A stretch of DNA of 64,000 nucleotides from VAZQ01 sp963739175 (GTDB taxonomy: Bacteria > Pseudomonadota > Alphaproteobacteria > Rhizobiales > Xanthobacteraceae). Both the position numbers and the translations under genes were made by a program. Below the pieces are notes generated by a model. The model saw nothing but the letters and a program-made list of their open reading frames with translations. It was not told the origin of the DNA and did no database searches. Below, piece by piece: positions 16,466-25,516 of the stretch (positions are counted from its first letter, which is position 1; each line of letters starts with the position of its first letter). The stretch lies in contig CAVTZH010000001.1 of the NCBI GenBank assembly GCA_963739175.1, forward strand, positions 868,001-932,000. The letters run 5' to 3'.

Positions 16466-17470
16466 ATGTCTTGGATATCGCGGTTGCTCACGCTGGCCGG
16501 CGCGCTCACTGCGTTCACGACATCGGCTGCACCGGCATCGGCCCAATCGGGCGCCGACTACTTCAAGGGCAAGACCATCACCTACATCGTCGCCACCTCG
16601 CCTGGCGGCGGCTACGACACCTATGGCCGGCTGGTCGCCGAATACATGCAGCGCTATCTGCCGGGCGCGACCGTGGTGGTGAAGAACATGCCCGGCGCCG
16701 GGCATCTGATCGGCACCAACGCGATCTACGGGTCGAAACCCGACGGCTTGACCATCGGCACCTTCAACACCGGGCTGATCTACAACCAGCTCATCCGCCA
16801 TAGCGGCGTGCGTTTCGATCTCGAGAAGATGTCGTGGATCGGCAAAGCCGCCACCGAGGGCCGCGTCATGGCGATCGCCCAGCAGTCGCCGATCAAGACC
16901 TACCAGGACCTGGCCGCGCAGACGCAGCCGGTGAATTTCGCGGCCGCCGGCATCGGCAGCGCCGCCTACGTCGAGACCGTGATGCTGACCGCGGCGCTGA
17001 AGCTGCCGATCAAAATCTTGACCGGCTACAACGGCAACGACGACATGCTGGCGATGCGCCGCGGCGAAGTGATCGGCACCATCTCGGCGCGCTCGACCTG
17101 GGACCCGTTCGTGCGCAACGGCTATGCGCGCTACATCGCGCAGATCGGCGGCGACCAGAAGGACGTGCCGCAGCTCGCGCAGCTGGTCACCGATCCCGGC
17201 GCGAAGGCGCTGATCGCGCTGATCCAGACGCAATGTGATGTCTCTCGCCTTACCGCCGGCCCTCCCGACATTCCGCCCGACCGGCTCGCGGCGTTGCGCA
17301 CCGCGTTCCGCATGGCGATGGAGGACAAGGAGCTGCTCGCCAAGACCGAGAAGCTCGGGCTTCCGATCGAGCCGGCCTATGGCGACACCGTGCTGCGAAT
17401 GGTCAAAGAGGCGCTGAACCAGTCGCCGGAGACGATCGCTCTGTTGGCGGAGGCGCTGAAGAAGAAATAG
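16466..17470 (+). CDS. tctC: Tripartite tricarboxylate transporter receptor TctC, second of a tandem pair
   Basis: 334 residues. The ATG at 16466 is preferred over the GTG three bases earlier because GGGAGG is then five bases away. Signal peptide MSWISRLLTLAGALTAFTTS, cleavage near ASAQSG. The mature protein matches its upstream neighbour block by block (YFKGKTITYIVATSPGGGYD, NMPGAGHLIGTNAIYGSKPD, KILTGYNGNDDMLAMRRGE) and ends ALKKK in the same way. The divergent binding-site residues suggest a different but related ligand served by the same permease. Confidence 0.92.
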   Translation: MSWISRLLTLAGALTAFTTSAAPASAQSGADYFKGKTITYIVATSPGGGYDTYGRLVAEYMQRYLPGATVVVKNMPGAGHLIGTNAIYGSKPDGLTIGTFNTGLIYNQLIRHSGVRFDLEKMSWIGKAATEGRVMAIAQQSPIKTYQDLAAQTQPVNFAAAGIGSAAYVETVMLTAALKLPIKILTGYNGNDDMLAMRRGEVIGTISARSTWDPFVRNGYARYIAQIGGDQKDVPQLAQLVTDPGAKALIALIQTQCDVSRLTAGPPDIPPDRLAALRTAFRMAMEDKELLAKTEKLGLPIEPAYGDTVLRMVKEALNQSPETIALLAEALKKK

Positions 17471-17560
17471 GCGGCGCCCGCGCGCCAAACTCGGCAGATC
17501 GCCCTTGCAAAGCGATGCGGAGCGGGCTTTGGTCCGCTCCGGTGAGTTCCAGTCGTCGCG

Positions 17561-17578
17561 TTGTCATAAAATTGTCAT
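17561..17578 (+). promoter_or_regulatory. Pho-box-like direct repeat upstream of the CHAD gene
   Basis: TTGTCATAAAATTGTCAT matches the PhoB consensus (two CTGTCAT units with a 4-base A/T spacer) except for T in place of the first C of each unit. It ends one base before the start codon, closer than a normal activator site would be. Confidence 0.5.
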
Positions 17579-18463
17579 ATGAGCAAGAAGCCTGCCCTGC
17601 GCCCGGATTTGGCGGTCGGCGAAGCGTTACGCGAGCTCGCGCTGGCCATACTGGCCGATGCGCGCACGGCCATTGAAAGTCCTGAAAATTCCGACGCCGT
17701 CGCGGTGCACGAGTTCCGCCGGGAGATGAAGCATTGGCGCGCGCTGCTGCGGCTGCTCGATCCGTTCCTGGGTGAGGAATCCAAAGGCCTGCACACCGTC
17801 GCGCGCGACATCGCGCGCGACCTTGGTGGCGCGCGCGACCTGCAATCCGCGCTGGATGCGCTCGACGATCTCAAGGAACACGCCTTGCCGCTGTCCGGCC
17901 GTTCGCTCAAAACGGTCTGCAAGCGGATCGACCAACTGCGCGCCGCCGGCGAGAAGAATGCGCTCAACGCCGACATGCGGCTGCGGATCGCCGACGCGCT
18001 CGCTGACGCGGAGGTCGCCGTCGGCCGCTGGCCGCTGCGTGACCTCAAATTTACGGATATCGCCGAGCAACTGGCGGAGAGTTATCGCGCGTCGCGGCGC
18101 GCGGTTCCGGACAAATGGACGGATGCCAGCCCCGACGCATTGCACGAACTGCGCAAGCTGGTCGTCATTCACCGCTACCAGATGCAGATCGTGCAGCCGC
18201 TATGGAAGCGCTTCACCAAGATGTGGATCGCGGAGGCACAAAAACTGCGAGAGCGGCTCGGCCAGCATCAGGACCTCGAGATGCTGCGGACGCTCACCGA
18301 GCCGGACCATCCGCTTGCCTACTGGCACGCGCGGCTCGATCCGCCGATCACGGCACGCAAGCGCCGCCACGTCGCCGCCGCGACGAAGATCGCGACGCGC
18401 CTGTTCGTGGACAAGCCCGGCGCATTCCGCCGCCGGCTGAACGTGATGTGGAAGACCGGGTAA
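17579..18463 (+). CDS. CHAD domain-containing protein (polyphosphate-associated)
   Basis: 294 residues rich in His, Arg and Lys. Two CHAD half-repeats are visible: VAVHEFRREMKHWRALLRLL (residues 41-60; His44, Arg47, Arg48, Lys51, Arg54) and ALHELRKLVVIHRYQMQIVQ (about 190-209). CHAD domains are all-helical and bind inorganic polyphosphate through these basic residues. There is no attached CYTH domain. The N-terminal PDLAVGEALRELALAIL block fits the family and supports the ATG at 17579, although no ribosome-binding site is visible. The Pho-box-like site next to the start would fit phosphate control. Confidence 0.88.
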   Translation: MSKKPALRPDLAVGEALRELALAILADARTAIESPENSDAVAVHEFRREMKHWRALLRLLDPFLGEESKGLHTVARDIARDLGGARDLQSALDALDDLKEHALPLSGRSLKTVCKRIDQLRAAGEKNALNADMRLRIADALADAEVAVGRWPLRDLKFTDIAEQLAESYRASRRAVPDKWTDASPDALHELRKLVVIHRYQMQIVQPLWKRFTKMWIAEAQKLRERLGQHQDLEMLRTLTEPDHPLAYWHARLDPPITARKRRHVAAATKIATRLFVDKPGAFRRRLNVMWKTG

Positions 18464-18481
18464 GCGACCCTCCGCCGTCCA

Positions 18482-19468
18482 TCACGCCGTCCACTTCCGA
18501 TAGTCGAGATCCTGAAGCACCTTCGACTGGCCATAGGCCTTGCCGGGAATGTTCGACCAGACCAGGCTTTCAGGCAGGTCGTAGAGCTGATCGCAGTTCT
18601 TGCAATAGTCGATGGCGTCGAAATCGGCGGCGTCATGCTTCCGGCGCAGGTCCTCGTAGGCAGGCGATGAGAGCACCTCATCGATCGACTGCGTATCGAG
18701 ATGGCCGAGCACGGCGGCCTCGTCGCGCCCCAGCACAAAACAGCACGGCACGACTGCGGCCGTGTGACCGTCAAGCCCGCCGGCGCGCACGTTGAGATAG
18801 GGAGCGCGCGGCCGCCCGCAGCTGCGCTTGCGTTCGGCCTGGCGCGCATAGGGCATATCCGCGTAGCTGCCGGCCCAGTTGTGCATCATCCAGATCTCGG
18901 CCTCGGTTCCACAATACTCGACCCAGTTCTGCCGATAGAGCGACACCTCGCGCTCCATATCTTTCGGATCCAGGATCAGATGATAGAGGCGGATGCTGGA
19001 CTTGCCGCCCATGGCCTCGTTGAGCTTGCGGTATTGCCGCACGTTGTCGCGCACCAGATCGAAGGCGTCCTTCTTCATCCAGTCCCGGTAGCTCTCGCGA
19101 TCGTAGCCGATCCCGGAGACGCGAATGATGTCGAGCCCCGCCTCGATCAGCGAACGGCTCAAGCGCTCGTCGAGACGATAGCCGTTGGTGACCGTGATGC
19201 ATTGCATGCCCGCGTCTTTGACCAGGCGGACAAAGCGCGGCATGTCGGGGTGCAGCGTCGCCTCGCCGGAGCCATGCAGGCTGACCATCGTGCAGCCGTG
19301 GCGCTTGCCGTCATCGATCACCTTGGCGAAGACGTCGAGCGGAATTTTCTTGAGAAAATTGCGATCGCGGCCGGTCGCTTGCGGACACATCACGCACTCG
19401 TAGTTACACCCGCCATAGATCTCGAGCGCGATCTGCCGAACCTCGTGCCTGGACTCGCCGTCGGACAT
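18482..19468 (-). CDS. Radical SAM/SPASM domain protein
   Basis: 328 residues from the ATG at 19468 (GCGGAGTGACG upstream); a GTG at 19483 is an alternative. The radical SAM cluster motif is CNYECVMC (Cys21, Cys25, Cys28). Further family features are MVSLHGSGEATLHPDM and TVTNGYRLDE. A C-terminal SPASM-like set of Cys (SCGRP, VVPCCFV, CKNCDQL) should bind one or two auxiliary clusters. It probably modifies a peptide, protein or sugar; the substrate is unknown. The next two genes upstream in the same direction encode a TPR-glycosyltransferase and a glycosyltransferase, suggesting a shared pathway. Confidence 0.85.
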   Translation of the reverse strand: MSDGESRHEVRQIALEIYGGCNYECVMCPQATGRDRNFLKKIPLDVFAKVIDDGKRHGCTMVSLHGSGEATLHPDMPRFVRLVKDAGMQCITVTNGYRLDERLSRSLIEAGLDIIRVSGIGYDRESYRDWMKKDAFDLVRDNVRQYRKLNEAMGGKSSIRLYHLILDPKDMEREVSLYRQNWVEYCGTEAEIWMMHNWAGSYADMPYARQAERKRSCGRPRAPYLNVRAGGLDGHTAAVVPCCFVLGRDEAAVLGHLDTQSIDEVLSSPAYEDLRRKHDAADFDAIDYCKNCDQLYDLPESLVWSNIPGKAYGQSKVLQDLDYRKWTA

Positions 19469-19495
19469 CGTCACTCCGCACACGTATTCCGTCGA

Positions 19496-21292
19496 TTAGC
19501 CTTCATGGCGGTGGCGATTGGCGACATGCGCCGCGACTTCGTCCGTGAACGACGCAACCAGGCCGGACCATTGTTGCGCGGGCTTTTGACGCCGCACATG
19601 GACGCGAGGATACCACGGGCTGTCTTCCCCCTGATGGAACCAGAACCACAGCCGGCCGCTTCCATGCGGAACCATGACCCAGGTCCGCTGGCCGACGGCA
19701 CCGGCAAGATGCGCCGTCACGTTGCTGACCGCGACGACACAATCGCACGCGGCGATCAACGCCGCCAGCCCGTCAATGTCGTTCATGTTGTCGACATCGT
19801 CGAGATGTTCGATGCGGATACCGAGTTCCCGCTCCAGTGCCTCGCGTTCTGCACGAGTGTCGCCGTATTGCAGGTCGACAAAGCGGCATCCAGGCAGCCG
19901 CAGCAAAGTCTCGATCTCGCGCAGGGTCGTGCTCTTGGACTTTCCCGAAATCGCGCGGCTCTTCCACGTCAGCCCGATGAGCGCTTTGCCATCGGCCGCA
20001 AGCCGCGCGCGGTAGCCCTGCGCGCGCGCCTGATCGGCGACCAGATATCCGCGCTCACGCCGCGGGAAGTTGCTCCAGTCGGTCCGAAAGAAACGGCCCA
20101 AGCTGCCCATCGCGACCTGTGCACTGATCGGGCCGCGATAGAGCGCATCCGAAAATGGGATCACCTTCGCGCTCGGGAACGACCGCTTGAACAAGGTCTG
20201 CAGCCGCGGCTCGGCTTCGAGAACGATCTCGTCGGTGCGACCGAGCACGTCTTCGATCATGCACGAATGCAGGATCTCGTCGCCGATGCCCTGCTCGCTC
20301 CATATCAGCAGCGGACCGTCGACACGGCCGCCGGTCCAGCGCGGCTGATGGTAGGGACGCGGCAGCAGCCCCTTCTGGCCCTGCCAGCGATAGTCATAGA
20401 GCTCCCATCCTTCCTTGAAGCGGCCAAGGCCAAGGCAGAGCAGGCTCTTGTTCCATTTCGCCGGAACGCCGTGCGGGTCGAGCGCAATCATCCGGTCGCA
20501 GGCCGCGACCGCCTGGTCGAAACGCTCGAGATCGATCAGGGCATCGCTGCGTACCGTCAGCGCGTCGATGTCGTCGGGCGCGGCGGCAAGCGCCCGGTCG
20601 CAGCTCGCCAGCGCCTCTTCGGCACGGCCGAGCTTGCGCAGGATGATCGCGCGGGTCACGAGCGCGGCGCGATGCGCCGGCGCGAGCGCGAGCGCGCGGT
20701 CGGCGGCCGCCAGTGCGTCGGCATGCCGGCCGAGCTGGTCGAGCACATTGGCGCGGTTGTTGTGGGCGTCGGCAAAGCCCGGCTCGAGCGCGATCGCCCG
20801 GTCGAGGCTTGCGAGCGCCGGCTCATAGCGCTTGAGCGCCGCCAGCGCATTGCCGAGATTGTAGTGCGCCGGCGCGAAGTCGGGCGCGAGCGTAGCGGCG
20901 CGCTGAAAGCTTTCAGCGGCGTGCCCGTGGCGGCCGAGGTCCTGCAACACGGCGCCGCGATTGCACCAGTCGTTGACCGAATCCGGCTTGAGGGCGAGCG
21001 CGCGGTCGTAGCTCTCGACCGCCTCCTCGCGCCGGTTCAGCGCGACCAGGGCGTCGGCGCGGCTGCCGTGCAGGCCGGCGGTGGGCGAGCCGAGTGCGAG
21101 CGCGCGATCGAAGCTCGCCAGCGCCTCGTCGTTCCGCCCGAGATGGATGAGCGCCTTGCCGAGCAGACCGTGGATGCGCGGCTGATCCGGCGCCACCGCA
21201 CGCGCCTTGTGAAGGATCGCGACGCCGTCCTCGATGCGGCCCTGCTCGCACGCCGCGAGCGCGTCGCGATAGAGCGCGTCGGCGTCCGCCAT
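19496..21292 (-). CDS. TPR protein with C-terminal GT9-like glycosyltransferase domain
   Basis: 598 residues from the ATG at 21292; a TTG at 21304 overlapping the upstream stop is an alternative. The first 280 residues are about eight 34-residue TPR units (for example AEEALASCDRALAAAPDDID). The C-terminal half carries a glycosyltransferase-like region: LLIWSEQGIGDEILHSCMIE, GLTWKSRAISGKSKSTTLRE, LIAACDCVVAVSNVTAHLAG and VPHGSGRLWFWFHQGEDSPW. Such TPR-GT proteins often glycosylate proteins or build surface glycans. The stop-to-start distance to the radical SAM gene is short, so an operon is likely. Confidence 0.85.
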   Translation of the reverse strand: MADADALYRDALAACEQGRIEDGVAILHKARAVAPDQPRIHGLLGKALIHLGRNDEALASFDRALALGSPTAGLHGSRADALVALNRREEAVESYDRALALKPDSVNDWCNRGAVLQDLGRHGHAAESFQRAATLAPDFAPAHYNLGNALAALKRYEPALASLDRAIALEPGFADAHNNRANVLDQLGRHADALAAADRALALAPAHRAALVTRAIILRKLGRAEEALASCDRALAAAPDDIDALTVRSDALIDLERFDQAVAACDRMIALDPHGVPAKWNKSLLCLGLGRFKEGWELYDYRWQGQKGLLPRPYHQPRWTGGRVDGPLLIWSEQGIGDEILHSCMIEDVLGRTDEIVLEAEPRLQTLFKRSFPSAKVIPFSDALYRGPISAQVAMGSLGRFFRTDWSNFPRRERGYLVADQARAQGYRARLAADGKALIGLTWKSRAISGKSKSTTLREIETLLRLPGCRFVDLQYGDTRAEREALERELGIRIEHLDDVDNMNDIDGLAALIAACDCVVAVSNVTAHLAGAVGQRTWVMVPHGSGRLWFWFHQGEDSPWYPRVHVRRQKPAQQWSGLVASFTDEVAAHVANRHRHEG

Positions 21293-21300
21293 CGCGGTGC

Positions 21301-21999
21301 TCAAAGATTTCTTGCACGAAGCATATCGTTACGCTCCGCACACCAGAGGTCGCCGTAGTCGACATTCTGCCACTGCTCGAACCACGGCCCGCCGCGGGTG
21401 AAATGCACGGCGTTGGGCGTGCCGCTTGCCGGCTTCTCGTTCCAGCCTTCGAGCCAGTTCCATTCGACCGGCAGTTCGCCGATGTCCTCGTCCGCCACCC
21501 ATTGCATGCGGTGCAGATAGGCGCCGCTCTCGCGGTTGACGACGTCGAGCGTGAGCGCGCGTACCGCGGGGTGATCACAATTGAACAGCATCAGCGACGA
21601 CCAGTTCTTGCGCGGATAGACGGTCTGCACCGCGCCGTCCATCTTGGTCTTCTCCTTCGGCCGGTAGTCATGCTGCACGCAGTAGACCGCCTTGTCGCCC
21701 TTCGCATAGGCCGCCAGCCCGGCGATGTCGCCAAGCCAGAGGAAATCGCAATCGCAGAACAGCGCCCAGCCCTGGAAACCGGCCAGCGCCGGCGTCAGGA
21801 ACCGCGAATAGGTGAACTCGGTGGAGGCGAGCGGGTCCACTTCCCGCTGGTAGAGCCCCCGCTCGCGCAAGTCGTCGAGCTTGATCGGCGCCACCGTGAC
21901 CGGGATCGAGGCGCGCCGTTCGAGCGAGAATTTCGCGACGTCATAGGCGACGGGCTCGCGCTGGTCCCAGCCGATATAGACGCGAAAGGGGTCTGCCAT
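21301..21999 (-). CDS. Glycosyltransferase (GT-A type, GT8-like)
   Basis: 232 residues from the ATG at 21999. The N-terminal MADPFRVYIGWDQREPVAYD, FTYSRFLTPALAGFQGWALF and CDCDFLWLGDI contain a DxD motif (DCD) for metal and nucleotide-sugar binding. Late blocks ELPVEWNWLEGW and AVHFTRGGPWFEQW are conserved in this family of short glycosyltransferases. It is the first gene of a three-gene minus-strand set with the TPR-glycosyltransferase and radical SAM genes. Acceptor and sugar are unknown. Confidence 0.8.
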   Translation of the reverse strand: MADPFRVYIGWDQREPVAYDVAKFSLERRASIPVTVAPIKLDDLRERGLYQREVDPLASTEFTYSRFLTPALAGFQGWALFCDCDFLWLGDIAGLAAYAKGDKAVYCVQHDYRPKEKTKMDGAVQTVYPRKNWSSLMLFNCDHPAVRALTLDVVNRESGAYLHRMQWVADEDIGELPVEWNWLEGWNEKPASGTPNAVHFTRGGPWFEQWQNVDYGDLWCAERNDMLRARNL

Positions 22000-22084
22000 T
22001 GCGATCAGAAAAGCCGTTGATTTCCGGGGGAGTAAATTACCAAAATCTGATAGTAGACATTGCCACAAAAGTCACGGGGACCGC

Positions 22085-22885
22085 ATGCGCCAGCGCGCAG
22101 CTTCGACCATCGCCGGACGGATGCTCACCGCCACGTGCCTGGTTTGCGTGGGCATCCTCGCGGTCGCCTATGTCAACGCGCAGGGTCTCGACGTCGTCTA
22201 TGTTCCGACCCCGCGGGAGACCGTCGACCGTATGTTGCAAGTCACCGAAGTCGGCGCTGCGGATTATGTGATCGACCTCGGCTCGGGCGACGGCCGCATC
22301 GCCATCGCCGCCGGCCGGCTCGGCGCGAAGGCGCTCGGCGTCGATCTCGACCCCGCCCGGATTCGCGACGCCGAGCTCAACGCGAAGCGCGCCGGGGTGA
22401 CCGACCGGGTCACGTTCCGGCAACAGAACCTGTTCGAGACCGATCTCACGCCGGCCACCGTGCTGACCATGTATCTGCTGCCGGGCATCAACGTGAAGCT
22501 GCGGCCGAAGATCCTCGCCCTGCGCCCGGGCACGCGCGTGGTGTCGCACGACTTCACCATGGGCGACTGGAAGTCCGACCTCACCGAGACCACCAACTGG
22601 CGCATCCACATGTGGATCGTGCCGGCCCGCGTCGCCGGCAAGTGGCAGGTGCGCTCCGGCAACCGGAGCTTCGAGATTACGATCGACCAGACCTATCAGG
22701 AGTTCCGCGGCACCGCGAGCGTGGACGGCCGCGCGCAGATGCTGCGCAACACCAGGCTGCGCGCCGCCACCGTCGAGTTCACCGTCGATCTCGACGGACA
22801 GGCGGCAACGCTGCGCGGCGTCGTCAACGGCGACCGCATGCAGGGACGCAGCGGCGGCGGCGGCGAGTGGAGCGCCATCCGCTAG
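22085..22885 (+). CDS. Exported class I SAM-dependent methyltransferase domain protein, copy 2
   Basis: 266 residues with the same plan as the protein at 11403-12281: signal sequence (MLTATCLVCVGILAVAYVNA), DVVYVPTPRETVDRML, motif I VIDLGSGDGRIAIAAGR, GVDLDPARIRDAEL, RPGTRVVSHDFTMGDWKSD, and a C-terminal beta-rich domain (GKWQVRSGNRSFEITIDQTY). The shared PARVAGKW / PAQVAGKW junction shows the two are paralogues. The catalytic fold looks intact but the signal would put it outside the cytoplasm. It diverges from the glycosyltransferase gene at 21999. Confidence 0.78.
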   Translation: MRQRAASTIAGRMLTATCLVCVGILAVAYVNAQGLDVVYVPTPRETVDRMLQVTEVGAADYVIDLGSGDGRIAIAAGRLGAKALGVDLDPARIRDAELNAKRAGVTDRVTFRQQNLFETDLTPATVLTMYLLPGINVKLRPKILALRPGTRVVSHDFTMGDWKSDLTETTNWRIHMWIVPARVAGKWQVRSGNRSFEITIDQTYQEFRGTASVDGRAQMLRNTRLRAATVEFTVDLDGQAATLRGVVNGDRMQGRSGGGGEWSAIR

Positions 22886-22957
22886 TGGAGTTTGGATTTG
22901 ACATTCGCGTCGCGCACTTGCTGCCAGGTCGCGAATTTCCACTTGTGACGCGAAAGC

Positions 22958-22987
22958 AAGAATGGCCGGATCGCTCCGGCCATTCTT
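22958..22987. terminator. Bidirectional terminator hairpin
   Basis: AAGAATGGCCGGA and TCCGGCCATTCTT are perfect 13-base complements around a TCGC loop. The A-rich and T-rich ends let it stop both converging genes (22885 and 23022). Confidence 0.75.
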
Positions 22988-23021
22988 CGCAATGCGCCTA
23001 GCTGGCGATGCGGCGATTTTT

Positions 23022-24245
23022 CTATTCCTGCTTTTCCGGCGGCGCCGGCGCGCGATCGTCGGCCGCCATTCCGCCGCGCAGCGGCGGAGCCGCCTGTGCC
23101 GCCGGAACCGTCTGGGTCGTGGCCGGCGCGGTTTGGGTCGTCTGCGGCAAGCCAAGCTTGAGCTGTTCCTTGCGCACCGCCAGCAGCAGGTTGGAGTCGT
23201 GAACGCGATGGCGATAGCCGATGCCGAAATCGAGCGGCGGTGCCTTGGCCTTCTTGAACAGTTCGCCGAGCCGCGGCTGGTTGCGGCCCGGGAATATCGC
23301 GATCGGCCCGAGATAGGCGCCGAACGGCTGGAAGCTCCAGGCGTCCGGCCGGAACGCCGCCAACGGAATCCCGGAGTCGTCCTGCACGATCTGTTGCGAG
23401 TGCGACAGCACGAAGTCGCGCACCTGGGTGAAGTTGCCGCTGTGCATCAGATACGACGCGCTCTTGATCAGACCGTTGCCATTGCCCAACGTCGCCGCGA
23501 ATTTCAGGAAGCCGCTGGCGTTGACGCCGCTGTTCGATACGTCGGTGCGGAAATAGTAGAGCGTCTGCGCCGGACCGTTGCCGGTCGCGAGCACGATCTT
23601 CACGCCGGGCACCATGTTGCGCGCTTCGCCTTTGGCTGGATGAACCGTGCCGTCCCGGTCGAGATTGACCAGGCTGACCTCGCGGATCGTCTTGCCGGAG
23701 CGCGCGATGTAGACGTAGAGGATCGGCAGCGTGCCGGAGAGATCGCCGCCGGTAAGCTGGTTGCGCATGTGCTGCGTGATGAAGAAGCTCAGCCGCAGCG
23801 ACGTACCGATCGACTGTTGAATCCGCGGCAATGAGGCGATCGTGCGCTCGCTGGCGTTGGGGATCGAGCCGACCGGCTCGAGGCCGCTCATCAGATACGT
23901 GTTGGCCTGGGGATAGAACGCGTTGGCGTAGAGGAAGTCGGGACCGCTGAACATGTAGTAGAGCGTGTTCTGCCGGTCCTTGAGATGCCGCTCGGACCAG
24001 GCGCGGATCTTGGAGAGCTGACGCTTATCGAGCGTGTCCCAATTCGATTCGAACCATTTCGCGTGCCGCTGCCAGCCGGGGTTGCGCGTCAGCGGCGCGA
24101 GCGGCGAGCCGGCGGACGGCGGCATGCCGGCGAGGAACTTCGCGACATCGTCCGGGCTGACGCCCTGGGCAACGGCGACGCCCTGCGCGCCGACGACCAA
24201 GACCGCGCCTGCCACGAGCGCGGCAATCTTCTTGAATAGCGACAT
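23022..24245 (-). CDS. Exported protein of unknown function
   Basis: 407 residues from the ATG at 24245 (CAGGGGTCTA upstream). Signal peptide MSLFKKIAALVAGAVLVVGA, cleavage near AVAQGV. The mature protein contains FESNWDTLDKRQLSKIRAWS, YYMFSGPDFLYANAFYPQA, SFFITQHMRNQLTGGDLSG, TLYYFRTDVSNSGVNASGFL and an Ala/Pro/Thr-rich tail (TTQTAPATTQTVPAAQAAPP), which looks like a flexible linker. No family was recognised. Its neighbours are other exported proteins. The 278 bases upstream (24246-24523) hold no gene and probably carry divergent promoters. Confidence 0.8.
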   Translation of the reverse strand: MSLFKKIAALVAGAVLVVGAQGVAVAQGVSPDDVAKFLAGMPPSAGSPLAPLTRNPGWQRHAKWFESNWDTLDKRQLSKIRAWSERHLKDRQNTLYYMFSGPDFLYANAFYPQANTYLMSGLEPVGSIPNASERTIASLPRIQQSIGTSLRLSFFITQHMRNQLTGGDLSGTLPILYVYIARSGKTIREVSLVNLDRDGTVHPAKGEARNMVPGVKIVLATGNGPAQTLYYFRTDVSNSGVNASGFLKFAATLGNGNGLIKSASYLMHSGNFTQVRDFVLSHSQQIVQDDSGIPLAAFRPDAWSFQPFGAYLGPIAIFPGRNQPRLGELFKKAKAPPLDFGIGYRHRVHDSNLLLAVRKEQLKLGLPQTTQTAPATTQTVPAAQAAPPLRGGMAADDRAPAPPEKQE

Positions 24246-24523
24246 TAGACCCCTGCCTGGTGCCACATTTTGGAGGAATTCCGGGCCTACAGGCCCGCGG
24301 GCGGGTACCTGACGGCGCACGACTCATATCATGGCTGCGTCACGGCGGCACCAGCTTTAAGGTTCTGATTACCACGATCCGACCATGTTCCGCATTTACC
24401 GATTGTTCATCATGGTCTGATTCATACTTTGGTAACGTCGGCGGGCCCGCTTGCCGATAGGACGCGTCACGGAGTTTCGCCCAAAGTGACGGACAAGCTG
24501 AGGGACAAGCGGCGACAGACCAT

Positions 24524-25516
24524 TTGGTGGTCAACCGCGTCGGCGGCGCGTTGCTTGCGGCCGCCGCAGCCGCGTTGGCGGACATGCCGTCGATCGGAAC
24601 CGGCGCACACGCGCAATCGCTGTTTCCACCGCAGGCGCAACAAGCGCAGCAGACGCAGCCCAAGCGACCGAGCCGTCCGAATCCCTCGCCGGTGGCCTTG
24701 GAGGCGAAGACCAATCTCGTCGAATTCGAGAACGCGCCGTTTCCGTTCGACAGCGGCACCGATCCGCGCAAGCGCCGGACCGCCTCGCTCGACAACGATC
24801 GCTATAGCGATCCGCGCGTGCTGCTGCACATCCCGCAAGGCTTTGACATCCGCAAGCCCGGCGTCGTCGTGATCTTCTTTCACGGCCATCGCGCGAACCT
24901 CAAGCGCGACGTCCTCGACCGGCAGCGCGTCGCCGACCAGATCTCGCTGTCGAAAGCAAACGCAGTGCTGGTGGCGCCGCAATTCGCGGTCAACGCATCG
25001 GACTCGAGCGCCGGGAATTTCTGGACGCCGGGACTGTTCACGCTGTTCCTCAACGAGGCGTCCGAGCAACTCGCGATCCTGCACGGCTTCCTCGGCCTGG
25101 CGCGCGACTTCGACAAACTCAACGTGGTGATCGTCGGATATTCGGGCGGCTTCGCGCCGGTCGCGTGGGCGATCCATCATGGCGGCTCGAACGAGCGCAT
25201 GCGCGGCGTGATCCTGCTCGATGCGCTCTACGGCGAGCTCGACAAGTTCGAGAAGTGGATCGCCGGCGACCGCTATCGCCGCTTCTTCGTCAGCGGCTAT
25301 CTCGGCTCGACCCGCGCGCGCAATCTCCAGCTCCAGCAGATCCTCGACAACCGCGGCATCAAATATCGCATGGCGCTCGACGACCGGATCCGGCCCGGCA
25401 GCATCACCTTCCTGCCCGGTCGCAACGGCGAGAACCACCACAGCTACGTCACCAAGGCCTGGACCGACAATCCGCTGGCGGACTTGCTGAACCGGCTGCC
25501 GGAATATCGGCGCTGA
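24524..25516 (+). CDS. Exported alpha/beta-hydrolase fold protein
   Basis: 330 residues from a TTG (24524); GTG at 24527 is an alternative and the start is uncertain. There is a weak signal sequence (GGALLAAAAAALADMPSIGT, then AHAQS) and a Gln/Pro-rich linker. The hydrolase core starts at GVVVIFFHGHRANL; the nucleophile elbow is VGYSGGFAPVAWA, with Ser in GYSGG, and a late NGENHHSY could supply the His. Likely an esterase or lipase acting in the periplasm. Its 3' end overlaps the frame of the converging repeat protein. Confidence 0.75.
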   Translation: MVVNRVGGALLAAAAAALADMPSIGTGAHAQSLFPPQAQQAQQTQPKRPSRPNPSPVALEAKTNLVEFENAPFPFDSGTDPRKRRTASLDNDRYSDPRVLLHIPQGFDIRKPGVVVIFFHGHRANLKRDVLDRQRVADQISLSKANAVLVAPQFAVNASDSSAGNFWTPGLFTLFLNEASEQLAILHGFLGLARDFDKLNVVIVGYSGGFAPVAWAIHHGGSNERMRGVILLDALYGELDKFEKWIAGDRYRRFFVSGYLGSTRARNLQLQQILDNRGIKYRMALDDRIRPGSITFLPGRNGENHHSYVTKAWTDNPLADLLNRLPEYRR

